Assembly: GCF_013178945.1 (NCBI RefSeq)
Contig: NZ_JABFDM010000002.1
Location: 620,001 to 684,000, forward strand
Origin: Bradyrhizobium aeschynomenes
GTDB taxonomy: Bacteria > Pseudomonadota > Alphaproteobacteria > Rhizobiales > Xanthobacteraceae
Direction: 5' to 3'
DNA: 64,000 bases
Shown: piece after piece, positions 1-8,907 of the stretch
Layout of the letters: every line of letters starts with the position of its first letter
Numbering within the stretch: position 1 is the first letter of the stretch
Notes under the pieces: model-generated
The model's database searches: none
What the model was told of the DNA's origin: nothing
Seen by the model: the letters and a program-made list of their open reading frames with translations, nothing else
Program-made: the position numbers and the translations under genes

Positions 1-220
1 TGCTGTCGGAGCGGAAAAGCTGGCTGAGCGAATCGTCGATCTGGATTCGCTTGATGCCGAAGACCGCGGCCACGATCAGGACCAGGAGGACGATGCAGGA
101 GAGGATCGGCACCTTGACTGCGAGCAGGCCGACGCGCTCGATCCCAAAGGCGATGCTGTCGGCCGGCCGGTGCTCGACCTTCTCGACATGGACTTCGTTG
201 TCGTGCCTGACTTCCAGCAT
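1..220 (-). CDS. RND/MMPL-family transporter, N-terminal fragment (runs off window)
   Basis: Only the first 73 residues are inside the window; the gene continues past position 1. The ATG is at 220 on the minus strand. About 30 charged cytoplasmic residues are followed by one strongly hydrophobic helix (roughly residues 34-53, VPILSCIVLLVLIVAAVFG) and then KRIQIDDSLSQLFRSD. A TM1 followed by 'I.IDDSL..LF' entering the first periplasmic loop is the usual start of the MMPL/RND 'predicted exporter' family. The family exports lipids or hydrophobic molecules using the proton gradient. It lies downstream of a hopanoid-methylase-like gene, so a hopanoid or lipid cargo is possible. However, the N-terminus does not look like HpnN as I remember it, so I do not name it so. 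Confidence 0.6.
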   Translation of the reverse strand, partial: MLEVRHDNEVHVEKVEHRPADSIAFGIERVGLLAVKVPILSCIVLLVLIVAAVFGIKRIQIDDSLSQLFRSDS

Positions 221-611
221 GCGGGGTCCAGTGAGTTACGGCGTGGCCCAATTCGGGAGGCCTGAGCGCATAGGGCAGAAATAAGGCCGCTCAGCGAAGC
301 AGAGATGACCGCATTGTGGCCCGCAGCCGAAGCTAATCCTTGAAAACACGTGAAAATTTGTCGGAGCCGGGTCTAGCAGGGTTCACGCCCCGGCCGCAAC
401 CATGCGCAGCCACACAACACGGCGAGCCGGCATCTGCCGCCGATCACGCCACGATTCTGCCGCGCTTGAAAAGACCCCACGCGCGGGCCGTCGTCGCAAG
501 TCCCAGGCCGATGCCTGACTTGCTCACTCAATCGACGTCACGTCGCCTGCTGCATGGCACTGCCGGGGCAGCCCGCGCCAACCGGGCTTCCTCCGGCCGA
601 CGGGATGACCG
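221..611. other. Intergenic stretch, no feature recognised
   Basis: About 390 bases separate two minus-strand genes. I see no convincing ORF with family similarity, no tRNA-like fold and none of the repeat families found elsewhere in the window. Short ORFs on both strands are arginine- and proline-rich with no recognisable domain, as expected for random high-GC sequence. The stretch presumably carries the promoter of the RND-type transporter gene. Confidence 0.5.
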
Positions 612-2198
612 TCATCCTGCCGGAACCGCCGCCTCGCGGAGCCGGATCGAGTAGTTCGACGCGTTCTGATGGCCGCGCGAGGCGGCGCGCGCGAACATGA
701 TCAGATGGTGCGCGATCATGGTCACCGCGATGAAGTTCTCGACGTTGCCCCGGCTCAGCTGGCCCCAGGCGAAGCGCCAGAATGGCCGCCTGTAGTCTCC
801 GAGCACGCCGACCTTCCAGATGATCTTCCCCAGCATCACGAGCCCGCGCCTGATGTTCGGCCAGCTCTTCATCTCGTCGCTGACTGGGACCTTGATGCGG
901 TTGGCATAGGTATGGTCGCATTGATGCTGGTAGCGCGCATAGAGCCGCTCCGGCTCATAGGCCACGTCCATGCAACGCCGCCACGCCGCCACCACCTCGT
1001 CATACGGCATCAGGAATTTGACGTTCGAATCGCGGCCGTCGTCATGAACGAGCCTCGCCTCGCGCTCGAGGCGATCCCACAGCGGCGTCTTCGGCAGCGC
1101 CTGCAGCAGATTGATGGTGAGCAGCGGAATCCGGCTTTCCTCGACGAATTGCAGCAGCGCATCCGCCGTCTGCGGCGTATCCGTGTCCAGTCCCATGATG
1201 ATACCGGAGACGACCTCCATGCCGTAGCTGTTGATGGTCCTGATCCCCTCCAGGATCGGCACCATCATGTTATGGTCCTTCTGCATCGCCGTCAGCGCAT
1301 CCGGATCGGGCGTCTCGATGCCGCAGAAGATGGTGATGAAATAGGCCTCGCGCATCTTCTCCAGGATCTCGGGGCGCTTGGCGATGTTGAGCGTGGCCTC
1401 GCAGGCGAGCCGCATCACATAGCCGGTGCGCTTCTGCCATTCGATCAGATGCGGCAGCAACTCCATCGTGGCCTTGCGGTTGCCGATGAAGTTGTCGTCG
1501 ACGAAATAGACCGAGCCGGTGACGCCGCATTCCCTGAGCTTGTCGAGTTCGGCGATGATCTGCTGCGGCGTCTTGATGCGCGGGTTGCGGCCGTAAAGGC
1601 CCGGGATGTCGCAGAACTCGCATTGATAGGGACAGCCGCTGGAATATTGGATGCTGCCCAGGAAGTACTTGCTGACCTCGGCCAGCTCATAGGCCGGCAC
1701 CGGGAAGTCGGTCATCGCAACGCGCTCTCCGGTGCGCAGCACGATCTGGCTCGCAGGCCGCGAGACATCCTCGGCCAGGCGCGCGATGAGCGCATCGGTC
1801 GCATCGCCGAGTTCGCCAACATGCAGATAGTCGAAGTCGGGATAGTAGTCCGGACAAGCACTCACCGACGGGCCGCCGAGCGCGACCGGCAGATCGAACT
1901 CATGCGCCCGCCGGCAGATGTCGTTCATCTGCTGGCGCTGGATGTGCATGCCGCTGACGAACACCGCTTCCGCCCAGTCAAAGTCTTCAGGCTGCGCGGG
2001 GCGGATGTTCTCGTCGATGAAGCGCACCTCCCAGGCGCTGGGCAGATAGGCTGCGATCAGCAGCAGCCCCTGCGGCGGCATGAAGGCCTGGATACCGTCC
2101 GTGAGCGGATAGGCGTGCTCGAAGGTTCCGAACGAGGAGGTGTAGCGCGGAAACACACAAAGGATGCGGCGCTTCGTTTCAATGTGTGCGAATCTCAT
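612..2198 (-). CDS. hpnP: Cobalamin-binding radical SAM methylase, HpnP-like (hopanoid C-2 methylase family)
   Basis: 528 residues. The N-terminal Rossmann-like cobalamin-binding domain (about 10-150) starts RRILCVFPRYTSSFGTF. The radical SAM domain has the CxxxCxxC cluster at C189, C193 and C196 (SSGCPYQCEFCDIPG), which binds the 4Fe-4S/SAM centre. A DUF4070-like C-terminal region follows. This is the architecture of the bacteriohopanoid methylases HpnP (C-2) and HpnR (C-3), and the opening and cluster sequence match HpnP as I remember it. Bradyrhizobia also carry paralogues, so substrate specificity is inferred. A TTG 18 bases upstream is in frame, but the ATG at 2198 has a GAGGA motif at good spacing and is preferred. 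The downstream RND-type exporter fits a lipid-related role. Confidence 0.65.
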   Translation of the reverse strand: MRFAHIETKRRILCVFPRYTSSFGTFEHAYPLTDGIQAFMPPQGLLLIAAYLPSAWEVRFIDENIRPAQPEDFDWAEAVFVSGMHIQRQQMNDICRRAHEFDLPVALGGPSVSACPDYYPDFDYLHVGELGDATDALIARLAEDVSRPASQIVLRTGERVAMTDFPVPAYELAEVSKYFLGSIQYSSGCPYQCEFCDIPGLYGRNPRIKTPQQIIAELDKLRECGVTGSVYFVDDNFIGNRKATMELLPHLIEWQKRTGYVMRLACEATLNIAKRPEILEKMREAYFITIFCGIETPDPDALTAMQKDHNMMVPILEGIRTINSYGMEVVSGIIMGLDTDTPQTADALLQFVEESRIPLLTINLLQALPKTPLWDRLEREARLVHDDGRDSNVKFLMPYDEVVAAWRRCMDVAYEPERLYARYQHQCDHTYANRIKVPVSDEMKSWPNIRRGLVMLGKIIWKVGVLGDYRRPFWRFAWGQLSRGNVENFIAVTMIAHHLIMFARAASRGHQNASNYSIRLREAAVPAG

Positions 2199-2638
2199 CG
2201 ACTGTCCTCGCAACAAACTGTTATCCCGTTACCTTACGGCGACAGACACAGCTTCGCCACCCCTTCCGGAAAAGTTGAGCCGCAGTCACGCCTTGCGCCG
2301 AGGACGGTCGGCGCAAATGCCGGCGGCGCTGTAAAGTTCCACTCAGTTCCACGAGCGATCGAGAACCCGGAGATTTGCTCACCGGGCACCAGTTGCAATG
2401 CGTTTGCAAGGTAACGGAACACTGGAAGACGGCATCCCTCCTCCGTAGTCGACCGGATACGGCAGTGCTCCAACCGCGCTGCGAAGCACCTACTAATCGA
2501 TTGAAATATCAGACGAAGTGCGCGTGGGTTGCATCGTACTGACAGCGTCCACTTAACGCTTTCTCCATGAAGCTTTTGCATAACTACTAATAATCAAGCG
2601 TTCCGGCGTAGTTGCCCAACCCTGCGGTATTCGCTCTC
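2199..2638. other. Divergent intergenic region with a spaced 10-bp inverted repeat
   Basis: This 440-base gap separates the radical SAM gene (minus) from the chemotaxis gene (plus), so it should hold both promoters. It is visibly less GC-rich than its neighbours, especially 2490-2600. CCGTTACCTT at 2226-2235 is the exact reverse complement of AAGGTAACGG at 2408-2417, 172 bases away. No small ORF here looks like a real gene and no RNA gene is recognisable. Confidence 0.5.
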
Positions 2639-4375
2639 ATGACCCCACGTCCGACGTCAACGAGGACGGCCACGCGCCAGTCCATCGCAGTCAAGCTCTA
2701 CGCCATCTTCGCATTGTTTGCCCTGCTGACCGCTGCGATCACCTGGCTGTCCGACTACAATTCGCGGCGGGCCACGGAGCTCATCAAAGCGATCGAGACG
2801 GCCAATCTCGCCGCTCACAACGTTCAGCTCGTCAACGGCCTCGTCTACGCCGTCGTCATGGAGTCGCGCGGCGTCTATATGTCGACGGACCCGGCCATCG
2901 TGAAACAATACGGCAACGGCCTGCTGAAGTTCAATGCCGAGATTCTGAAGGTCGTCGACAAATGGAAGACGATCGTCCAGGCCGACGACGCCCAGCAATT
3001 CGCAACCTTCAAGAAGCGGATCGAGCAATTCGTCGAATTCCGCGCCGAACTGGTGCGCCGTGCCAATGAAATCAGCCCGGCTGCGGGACGCGAGTGGGGC
3101 GACAACGACGCCAATCGCTCGGTGCGCAAGGCACTCAACAGCGACCTCGAAGCGCTGTCCAAGGTCTATGTCGAGCGCGCAGCGAAGATCGCCGAAGAAA
3201 CGGCGCTGAACAACAAGCTCTCGCTCATGCTGACCGGACTTGGCGGCTTGATGTTGATTCTGGTCGCAGCCGGCGTGGTGATCATCGCCCGTCTGATCGC
3301 TCGGCCGCTGTCGCAGATCACCGATACGATCCGCCGGGTCGCCACCGGCGCCGAGAACGTCGAAGTGCCCTATGCTGGGCGCGCCGACGAGGTCGGCGAG
3401 CTGGCCCGCGCCATCGGCGTGTTCCAGCAGGCGATGGCCCATAACCGCGACCTCAATGTCCAGGTCTCGCAAGACTCCGAAATCCGCGAAGCCCGAGCCC
3501 GCCACATCGAGAGCGCGGTCGAGGAATTTCGCACTGCCATCGGCGGCGTGATGCGGACCGTCACCGAGAACGCCGCGGCGATGCGCAGCACCGCCGAGGC
3601 CATCACGCGGCTGACCGCCAACGCCAACGAGCGTGCGGACACCGCGGCCGGCGCCACCTCGCAAGCGTCGACCAACGTCTCCGCCGTCGCCAGCGCGGCC
3701 GAGGAGCTCTCGGCCTCGGTCGAGGAGATCGGCCGCCAGATCCGACAGTCGGCCGGTGCCGTCGAGCAGACCGGCCAGCGCACCGAGAAGTCGATCACCG
3801 AGATCGAAGGCCTCGCCGCCGCCACCCAGCGCATCGACGGCGTGCTGACGCTGATCCAGACCATCGCCGAGCAGACCAACCTGCTCGCCCTGAACGCGAC
3901 CATCGAAGCCGCGCGCGCCGGCGAGGCCGGCCGCGGCTTTGCGGTGGTCGCCCACGAGGTGAAGGCGCTGGCCGGACAGACCGCCAAGGCGACCGAGGAG
4001 ATCAGCCAGAACGTCGGCCTGATCCAGGCCTCGACCAAGACCGCGGTCGATGCCGTCCGCGAGATCGGCCAGGCGGTGCGCGGCATCAACGAGATCACCT
4101 CCAACATCTCCAACGCCATCCAGCAGCAGGATCAGGCGACCCGGGAGATCTCGGCCAACGCCCAATCCACTGCCCATGGCAACCAGACGCTGGTCATGAA
4201 CATCGGCTCACTGCGCGACGCGATCGGAGAGACCTCGACCGCCGCCTCCTCCGTTCTGTCGGCCTCCGGCGACCTCAACTCGACCGCACAGACGCTCGCC
4301 CGCGAGGTCGAGAAGTTCTTCCAGAACCTGCGCTCGGGTCCCTCCGGGCAAGAGGGCCTTCGCAAGGCCGGTTGA
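2639..4375 (+). CDS. Methyl-accepting chemotaxis protein
   Basis: 578 residues. TM1 lies at about 18-37, then a mostly helical periplasmic sensor region of about 165 residues (four-helix-bundle-like), TM2 at about 202-225, a HAMP domain ([17 protein letters not shown] onward), and a long cytoplasmic coiled coil. The CheA/CheW-interacting tip is clear: [20 protein letters not shown] followed by [17 protein letters not shown]. It is therefore a transmembrane receptor feeding the Che pathway. The ligand cannot be read from the sequence. There is no C-terminal CheR-binding pentapeptide. An in-frame TTG at 2612 would add nine residues. Neither start has a strong Shine-Dalgarno; ATG at 2639 is chosen. 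It stands alone, without che genes. Confidence 0.93.
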   Translation: MTPRPTSTRTATRQSIAVKLYAIFALFALLTAAITWLSDYNSRRATELIKAIETANLAAHNVQLVNGLVYAVVMESRGVYMSTDPAIVKQYGNGLLKFNAEILKVVDKWKTIVQADDAQQFATFKKRIEQFVEFRAELVRRANEISPAAGREWGDNDANRSVRKALNSDLEALSKVYVERAAKIAEETALNNKLSLMLTGLGGLMLILVAAGVVIIARLIARPLSQITDTIRRVATGAENVEVPYAGRADEVGELARAIGVFQQAMAHNRDLNVQVSQDSEIREARARHIESAVEEFRTAIGGVMRTVTENAAAMRSTAEAITRLTANANERADTAAGATSQASTNVSAVASAAEELSASVEEIGRQIRQSAGAVEQTGQRTEKSITEIEGLAAATQRIDGVLTLIQTIAEQTNLLALNATIEAARAGEAGRGFAVVAHEVKALAGQTAKATEEISQNVGLIQASTKTAVDAVREIGQAVRGINEITSNISNAIQQQDQATREISANAQSTAHGNQTLVMNIGSLRDAIGETSTAASSVLSASGDLNSTAQTLAREVEKFFQNLRSGPSGQEGLRKAG

Positions 4376-4378
4376 TCG

Positions 4379-4417
4379 GCGGGCGGCCGGGGCGGCCGAG
4401 GCTGCACCGCCGCCCGC
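4379..4417 (+). terminator. GC-rich hairpin after the chemotaxis gene
   Basis: GCGGGCGG (4379-4386) and CCGCCCGC (4410-4417) are perfect complementary arms immediately after the stop codon of the chemotaxis gene. No T-run follows, so intrinsic termination is only a possibility. Confidence 0.3.
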
Positions 4418-4480
4418 AATCGACGGCACGGGTGATCCGGTCGGGAACGGGAACCGTTTCCTGATTTTCGGAGAGCCCCC

Positions 4481-5101
4481 GTGCGCAACACAGCCAAGAA
4501 ACTCCCCTTCGCCTGCGACCCGGTCCCCGTCACTCAGGATGATGTCGAGGACGCCATCCGCACCATCCTGACCTGGATTGGTGAGGACCCGTCGCGCGAA
4601 GGCCTCTCCGAGACGCCGGCCCGCGTCGCCCGCGCCTACAAGAGCTACTTCGCCGGCTACGACCAGAACCCGGAAGATTATCTGCGCAAGACGTTCGAGG
4701 AGACCGCGGGCTACGACGAGATGGTGCTGCTGCGGAACATCCCGTTCCAGAGCCACTGCGAGCACCACATGGCGCCGATCATCGGCCGAGCCTGGGTGGG
4801 CTACGTCCCGCAAAGCCGCGTCGTCGGCATCTCCAAGCTCGCGCGCGTCGTCGAGGCCTTTGCCAGCCGGCTGCAGATCCAGGAGCGCATGACGGCGGAG
4901 ATCGCCAACATCATCGACGAGGTGCTGCAGCCGCAGGGCGTGGCCGTCGTCATTAAGGCCGCGCATCACTGCATCAGCTCCCGCGGGGTCAAGAAGCACG
5001 GGGTCGACCTCACCACCAGCCGCATGCTGGGCTGCTTCCGCACCGATCCGATGAGCCGGCAGGAGTTCCTGGCGATGGTCAATTCCGACCTGAAGGATTG
5101 A
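4481..5101 (+). CDS. folE: GTP cyclohydrolase I
   Basis: 206 residues. It catalyses GTP to 7,8-dihydroneopterin triphosphate plus formate, the first step of folate/tetrahydropterin synthesis, as a cytosolic homodecamer. Zinc ligands are visible: C93 in SHCEHHM, the histidine pair at 162-163, and C164 in AHHCISSRGVKKHG. The signatures SETPARVARAY, VGISKLARVV and LTTSRMLGCFR are all present, and the length is typical. The start is GTG at 4481, preceded by GGAGAG at suitable spacing. No other folate gene is adjacent. Confidence 0.97.
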   Translation: MRNTAKKLPFACDPVPVTQDDVEDAIRTILTWIGEDPSREGLSETPARVARAYKSYFAGYDQNPEDYLRKTFEETAGYDEMVLLRNIPFQSHCEHHMAPIIGRAWVGYVPQSRVVGISKLARVVEAFASRLQIQERMTAEIANIIDEVLQPQGVAVVIKAAHHCISSRGVKKHGVDLTTSRMLGCFRTDPMSRQEFLAMVNSDLKD

Positions 5102-5127
5102 GGTCGCGAAAAAGGAGCCCCCGCCTG

Positions 5128-5157
5128 TGATCCAGCCCGCCATCGCCGGCGTTTTGC
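5128..5157 (+). promoter_or_regulatory. Possible ECF-type promoter upstream of the sigma/ChrR pair (weak)
   Basis: TGATCC occurs at 5128-5133, in the gap before the sigma gene. This hexamer is, from memory, the -35 element of RpoE/ChrR-type (photo-oxidative stress) promoters in Rhodobacter. The hexamer 18 bases downstream, TTTTGC, is a poor -10. Autoregulation is usual for this family, so the site is noted with low confidence. Confidence 0.2.
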
Positions 5158-5276
5158 GGCATGGACGATATATGCCGGGAACCATGACCACGCGATCGAG
5201 AGCGGCTAGATTAGCGCCATGGAACGTGGCATCGTCCCGGCAGAGACTTGCACGGGCATCCGGTGCCCGTTCTCCG

Positions 5277-5852
5277 ATGAATGCGAGCAGAGGGCCAAAG
5301 GCGATTGTGGACTGGGCGGATTTGATCGGACGCGTCGCCGCGCGCGGCGATCGCGAGGCGTTCAAGGCCCTCTTCGCGCATTTCGCGCCGCGCATCAAAG
5401 GCTTCCTGATCAAGACCGGCAGCAATGCTGACGACGCCGAGGAAATCGCCCAATCCACGATGGTGGCGGTCTGGACCAAGGCCGGCCAGTTCGACCCGTC
5501 GACGGCGGGTGTTGCAGCCTGGATCTTCACCATCGCGCGCAACCAGCGCATCGATGCCGCCCGCAAGGCGATCCGTGAGGGGCGTCTGAGCAAGGAGGTC
5601 GTCCTCGACGAAGAGGCCGATCCGACGCTCGCCGCCGACCAGATCATGTCGCGTGTCGAGGATGCCACACGCGTGGCCGCGGCGATCGAAAGATTGTCGG
5701 TGGAGCAATCCACCGTGATCCGCTTGTCGTTCATCGAGGAACGACCGCATTCGGAAATCGCGGCAGTGCTCGGCCTGCCGCTCGGTACGGTAAAATCACG
5801 AATCAGACTGGCGATGAATCGCCTGAGAGACCTGTTGGACGACGCGACATGA
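5277..5852 (+). CDS. rpoE: ECF sigma factor, RpoE/ECF11 type partnered with ChrR
   Basis: 191 residues from the ATG at 5277. Region 2 is seen as AFKALFAHFAPRIKGFLIK with DDAEEIAQSTMVAVWTKA and FDPSTAGVAAWIFTIARNQ. Region 4 is seen as LSVEQSTVIRLSFIEERPHS followed by EIAAVLGLPLGTVKSRIRLA, the helix-turn-helix that reads the -35 element. The stop overlaps the start of the ChrR-like anti-sigma gene (ATGA-type overlap at 5849-5852), the standard arrangement for a translationally coupled sigma/anti-sigma pair. In Rhodobacter this pair answers singlet oxygen. A GTG 150 bases upstream would give a low-complexity N-terminal extension with no family similarity and is rejected. Confidence 0.9.
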   Translation: MNASRGPKAIVDWADLIGRVAARGDREAFKALFAHFAPRIKGFLIKTGSNADDAEEIAQSTMVAVWTKAGQFDPSTAGVAAWIFTIARNQRIDAARKAIREGRLSKEVVLDEEADPTLAADQIMSRVEDATRVAAAIERLSVEQSTVIRLSFIEERPHSEIAAVLGLPLGTVKSRIRLAMNRLRDLLDDAT

Positions 5853-6499
5853 CGATCAGCCATCACCCGCCGGAAGACCTGCTGGCCGACTTCGCCACTG
5901 GGACGCTCGATGAGGCCGAGCGTCTCGTCGTCGGCGTCCACGTCGCCGGCTGCGGCCGCTGCCGTCGCTTCGTGCGCGCGGTCGAGCAGCTGGCCGGCGC
6001 CTCGCTCGATCAGGCCGAGCCGGTCGCGATGGGCACGGACGCTTTCGACGCCGTCATGGCGCGCATCGACCGCCGCCCGCAGGACGCCCCTGTTGTCAGC
6101 GAGGTGGCCGAGATCGACCCGGAGCTCGCCGACCTGCCCGAGATGGTCAAGCGGTGCAAGATCGGCAAGCGCCGGCGCGTCGCGCCGGGCATCAGCATGC
6201 GCCCGATCATGCTCTCCGGCGACGGCAAGTCGCGCGCCTTCCTGCTGCGCTCGGAGCCCGGCGCGCGGATGCTGGAGCATACGCATTCCGGCAATGAGCT
6301 GACTTGCGTGTTGAAGGGAAGCTTCAGTCATCTCGGCGGCTATTACGGTCCCGGCGATTTCGACTATGGCGACGACGAGGTCGACCATCGTCCAGTGGTC
6401 GGCGACGAGGGCCCCTGCCTGTGCCTCGTGGCCATGACCGGCGATCTGCGCATGCACGGCCTGCTTGGCCGCCTGATCAGCCCGTTCGTTCGGCTCTGA
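5849..6499 (+). CDS. chrR: ChrR-type zinc anti-sigma factor with C-terminal cupin domain
   Basis: 216 residues. The N-terminal zinc anti-sigma domain shows His 5/6 plus the HxxxCxxC motif H31-C35-C38 (HVAGCGRC). The C-terminal cupin fold carries the expected second metal set H144, H146, E150 and H180 (EHTHSGNE ... DDEVDH). These line up with the remembered ChrR residues at an offset of three. The protein sequesters the sigma factor encoded just upstream and releases it on singlet oxygen or organic peroxide stress. It overlaps that gene by four bases. The photolyase lying nearby fits a photo-oxidative regulon. Confidence 0.92.
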   Translation: MTISHHPPEDLLADFATGTLDEAERLVVGVHVAGCGRCRRFVRAVEQLAGASLDQAEPVAMGTDAFDAVMARIDRRPQDAPVVSEVAEIDPELADLPEMVKRCKIGKRRRVAPGISMRPIMLSGDGKSRAFLLRSEPGARMLEHTHSGNELTCVLKGSFSHLGGYYGPGDFDYGDDEVDHRPVVGDEGPCLCLVAMTGDLRMHGLLGRLISPFVRL

Positions 6500-6654
6500 G
6501 CATCTCGGCACGTCATTGCGTCGGGTGCAGTCATCCCGAGAGGCCCGATCGTCTGGATGATTTGCCACTTGCCTCGCCGCGATGACGACCGCACGATAGC
6601 GGTGATCCGCATCCGACTCTGACCCGTTTCCGCTCACAAGGCGCACGGAGAAGA

Positions 6655-7260
6655 ATGATGCGATCAGCACGCGCGGATCAGAAGTCTTACGTCACGCATC
6701 TCAGCTGCCTGCTGGCCCGCGCCGGACGCAATGATGAGCAAGCCTTCGCCGAACTCCATGCTGCAACGGTCGTGAAGATGCGGAAGACGGTCCGCGTCCT
6801 GCTGCCGTCGGCGGCCGATCTCGATGATATCCTGCAGGACGGCTATCTCAAGATCTGGCGTCACGCGGCGAGCTTCGATCCGGCGCGCGCGTCGCCCATC
6901 ACCTGGATGTGCACGATCATGCGCAACACCGCCATCGACGCGCTGCGTACGACCGGCATTCCGACATCGGAACTCGACGAAGCGCTGGCGATCCCTGATC
7001 CCGCCGACCGCGCCGCCGACGACGAGTTCGACTACGCACAGGCGGAGCCGATTGCCCGCGAGGCGCTCAAGCGGCTACCGGAGGAGCGCCGGCAACTGCT
7101 TGCGCTCGCCTATCTCGAGGGCGAAAGCCGGACGCGGCTGTCTGAGCGCTTTGGCGTACCGGTCGGCACGATCAAGACCTGGCTGCATCGCAGCCTGGCC
7201 GCGGTGCGCAAGGACTGCGCCGGCCACGCCCACAACATTGTCACGGCCGCGGCGGCGTGA
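6655..7260 (+). CDS. Second ECF sigma factor, coupled to the photolyase gene
   Basis: 201 residues. Region 2 shows AFAELHAATVVKMRKTVRVL, DLDDILQDGYLKIWRHAASF and SPITWMCTIMRNTAIDALR. Region 4 shows LPEERRQLLALAYLEG followed by LSERFGVPVGTIKTWLHRSL. It resembles the SigK/ECF group that often works with an RskA/anti-sigma-K protein, but no such gene follows. Instead its stop codon sits directly before the photolyase start, so the two are probably co-transcribed. A GGAGAA motif precedes tandem ATGs at 6655/6658. Another TGATCC hexamer is present at 6603-6608, again without a good -10. Its regulator may be ChrR, an unlinked protein, or transcriptional control. Confidence 0.88.
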   Translation: MMRSARADQKSYVTHLSCLLARAGRNDEQAFAELHAATVVKMRKTVRVLLPSAADLDDILQDGYLKIWRHAASFDPARASPITWMCTIMRNTAIDALRTTGIPTSELDEALAIPDPADRAADDEFDYAQAEPIAREALKRLPEERRQLLALAYLEGESRTRLSERFGVPVGTIKTWLHRSLAAVRKDCAGHAHNIVTAAAA

Positions 7261-7268
7261 TCGATCGC

Positions 7269-8795
7269 ATGGCTCGCACGCGTCAGGTCAGACATCTCGT
7301 CGTCGTGCTGGGCGACCAGCTCGACGCCGATTCGGCTGCATTCGACGGCTTCGATCCGGAGCAGGACGCCGTGCTGCAGATGGAGGTCACCGACGAAGCG
7401 ACCTATGTCCCGCAGCACAAGATGCGCATCGCCTTCTTCTTCGCGGCCATGCGCCACTTCCGTGCCGATCTCGAGAGCCGCGGCCGCGTCGTCCACTACG
7501 TGCGGCTCGACGATCCCGCCAACACCGGCGCGCTCGACAGCGAGGTCGCGCGCCATCAGGCCGCGCTGCAGCCGCAGGCCACGATCGTGCTCGAGCCCGG
7601 CGACTGGCGCGTGCGCGAGGGCTTGCGCAAGCTGCCGCAGCAACTCGAATTCCGCGCCGACCGTCACTTTCTGTGCACGGCGGACGAATTCGACGCCTTC
7701 ACCGAGCGCCATCCCCGCCCCATCATGGAGACGTTCTATCGCGCGATGCGGCGCAAGACCGGTCTTCTGCTCGACGAGAGCGGCCGGCCGGTCGGCGGCA
7801 GCTGGAATTTCGACGCCGAGAACCGCAAGGGTTTTGGCAAGTCGCGTCCGCCGATTCCGGTCGCACGGTCCTACGCGCCCGACGCGATCACGCGAGATGT
7901 GCTCAAGCTTGTGTCGGCACGCTTCTCCAACAGCCCCGGCAAGCTCGACCGCTTCGACCTTCCGGTATCACGCGTCGACGCTCTGACCGAGCTGTCGGAT
8001 TTCGTCACCTGGCGGCTGTCGCTGTTCGGTACCTATCAGGACGCGATGCTGACCGACGAGCCCTTCCTGTATCATTCGCGGCTGTCGGGCGCGCTGAACC
8101 TGCACATGCTCGATCCACGCGAGGTGGTCCAGGCCGCGCTCGCGAACCGCAACGCGCCGCTGAACGCGCTGGAAGGCTTCGTGCGCCAGATCATCGGCTG
8201 GCGCGAATTCGTGCGCGGCATCTACTGGCAGCGCATGCCTGACTACGCCGATGCGAACGCGCTCGACGCCAATCTGCCGATGCCGCGCTTCTACTGGACC
8301 GGGGAGACCGACATGCGCTGCCTGGCGCAGGCGATCGGCCACACCATCGATCATGCCTACGCCCATCACATCGAGCGGCTGATGGTGCTCGGCCTGTTCG
8401 CGATGCTGCTCGGCGTGCGCCCCTATGACGTGCATCAGTGGCATATGTCGATGTTCCATGACGCCATCGACTGGGTGTCGCTGCCCAACACGCTCGGCAT
8501 GAGCCAGCATGGCGACGGCGGCGTCGTCGGCACCAAGCCCTATGCGGCGTCGGGCCACTATATCGACCGCATGAGCGACCATTGCCGCAACTGCCGCTAC
8601 GACCCGAAGCAGGCGACCGGCGACAAGGCCTGCCCGTTCACGACGCTGTATTGGAGCTTCCTTGCCAAGCACCGCCGCCGCTTTGCGAACAACGGCCGGA
8701 TGCGCAACCAGTACGCCAATCTGGAACGCCGCAGCGCCGCGGAAATCCGCGCCATCCGCAGCCACGCGGACACCATCGCCGCCGCGATGCTGTGA
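7269..8795 (+). CDS. phrB: Iron-sulfur bacterial cryptochrome/photolyase (FeS-BCP, PhrB/CryB type)
   Basis: 508 residues. An N-terminal alpha/beta domain (RHLVVVLGDQL) precedes the FAD-binding helical domain (GWREFVRGIYW, NTLGMSQHGDG). Four cysteines match the 4Fe-4S ligands of Agrobacterium PhrB: C351, C439, C442 and C455, each one off the remembered 350/438/441/454, which also supports the ATG at 7269 over the GTG at 7257. This family repairs (6-4) photoproducts or acts as a photoreceptor (Rhodobacter CryB) and uses a lumazine antenna. Location immediately after a sigma factor gene, beside a ChrR system, points to light or singlet-oxygen control. Confidence 0.93.
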   Translation: MARTRQVRHLVVVLGDQLDADSAAFDGFDPEQDAVLQMEVTDEATYVPQHKMRIAFFFAAMRHFRADLESRGRVVHYVRLDDPANTGALDSEVARHQAALQPQATIVLEPGDWRVREGLRKLPQQLEFRADRHFLCTADEFDAFTERHPRPIMETFYRAMRRKTGLLLDESGRPVGGSWNFDAENRKGFGKSRPPIPVARSYAPDAITRDVLKLVSARFSNSPGKLDRFDLPVSRVDALTELSDFVTWRLSLFGTYQDAMLTDEPFLYHSRLSGALNLHMLDPREVVQAALANRNAPLNALEGFVRQIIGWREFVRGIYWQRMPDYADANALDANLPMPRFYWTGETDMRCLAQAIGHTIDHAYAHHIERLMVLGLFAMLLGVRPYDVHQWHMSMFHDAIDWVSLPNTLGMSQHGDGGVVGTKPYAASGHYIDRMSDHCRNCRYDPKQATGDKACPFTTLYWSFLAKHRRRFANNGRMRNQYANLERRSAAEIRAIRSHADTIAAAML

Positions 8796-8907
8796 TCCGC
8801 CCCTTCCCGCCCTGAACAGCGCTCACGGCTTGCTGGAGGGCGGGCGATCGGTCATATCTTGGGCAGTTCCTTCCTGCCCCGCCGATCCAGCCCGGAATAC
8901 CCCGCAA

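Noticed and set aside
669..2414. Long plus-strand frame opposite the radical SAM gene
   Set aside because: It is antisense to a gene with an intact CxxxCxxC motif and cobalamin domain; the composition is typical of a shadow frame.
4208..6670. 820-codon minus-strand frame opposite folE and the sigma/ChrR genes
   Set aside because: Both strands cannot be real here, and folE, sigma and ChrR motifs are unambiguous on the plus strand.
6824..8242. Plus-strand frame overlapping the second sigma and photolyase genes
   Set aside because: Wrong frame, arginine/serine-rich, no domain, and inconsistent with the overlap of the two real genes.
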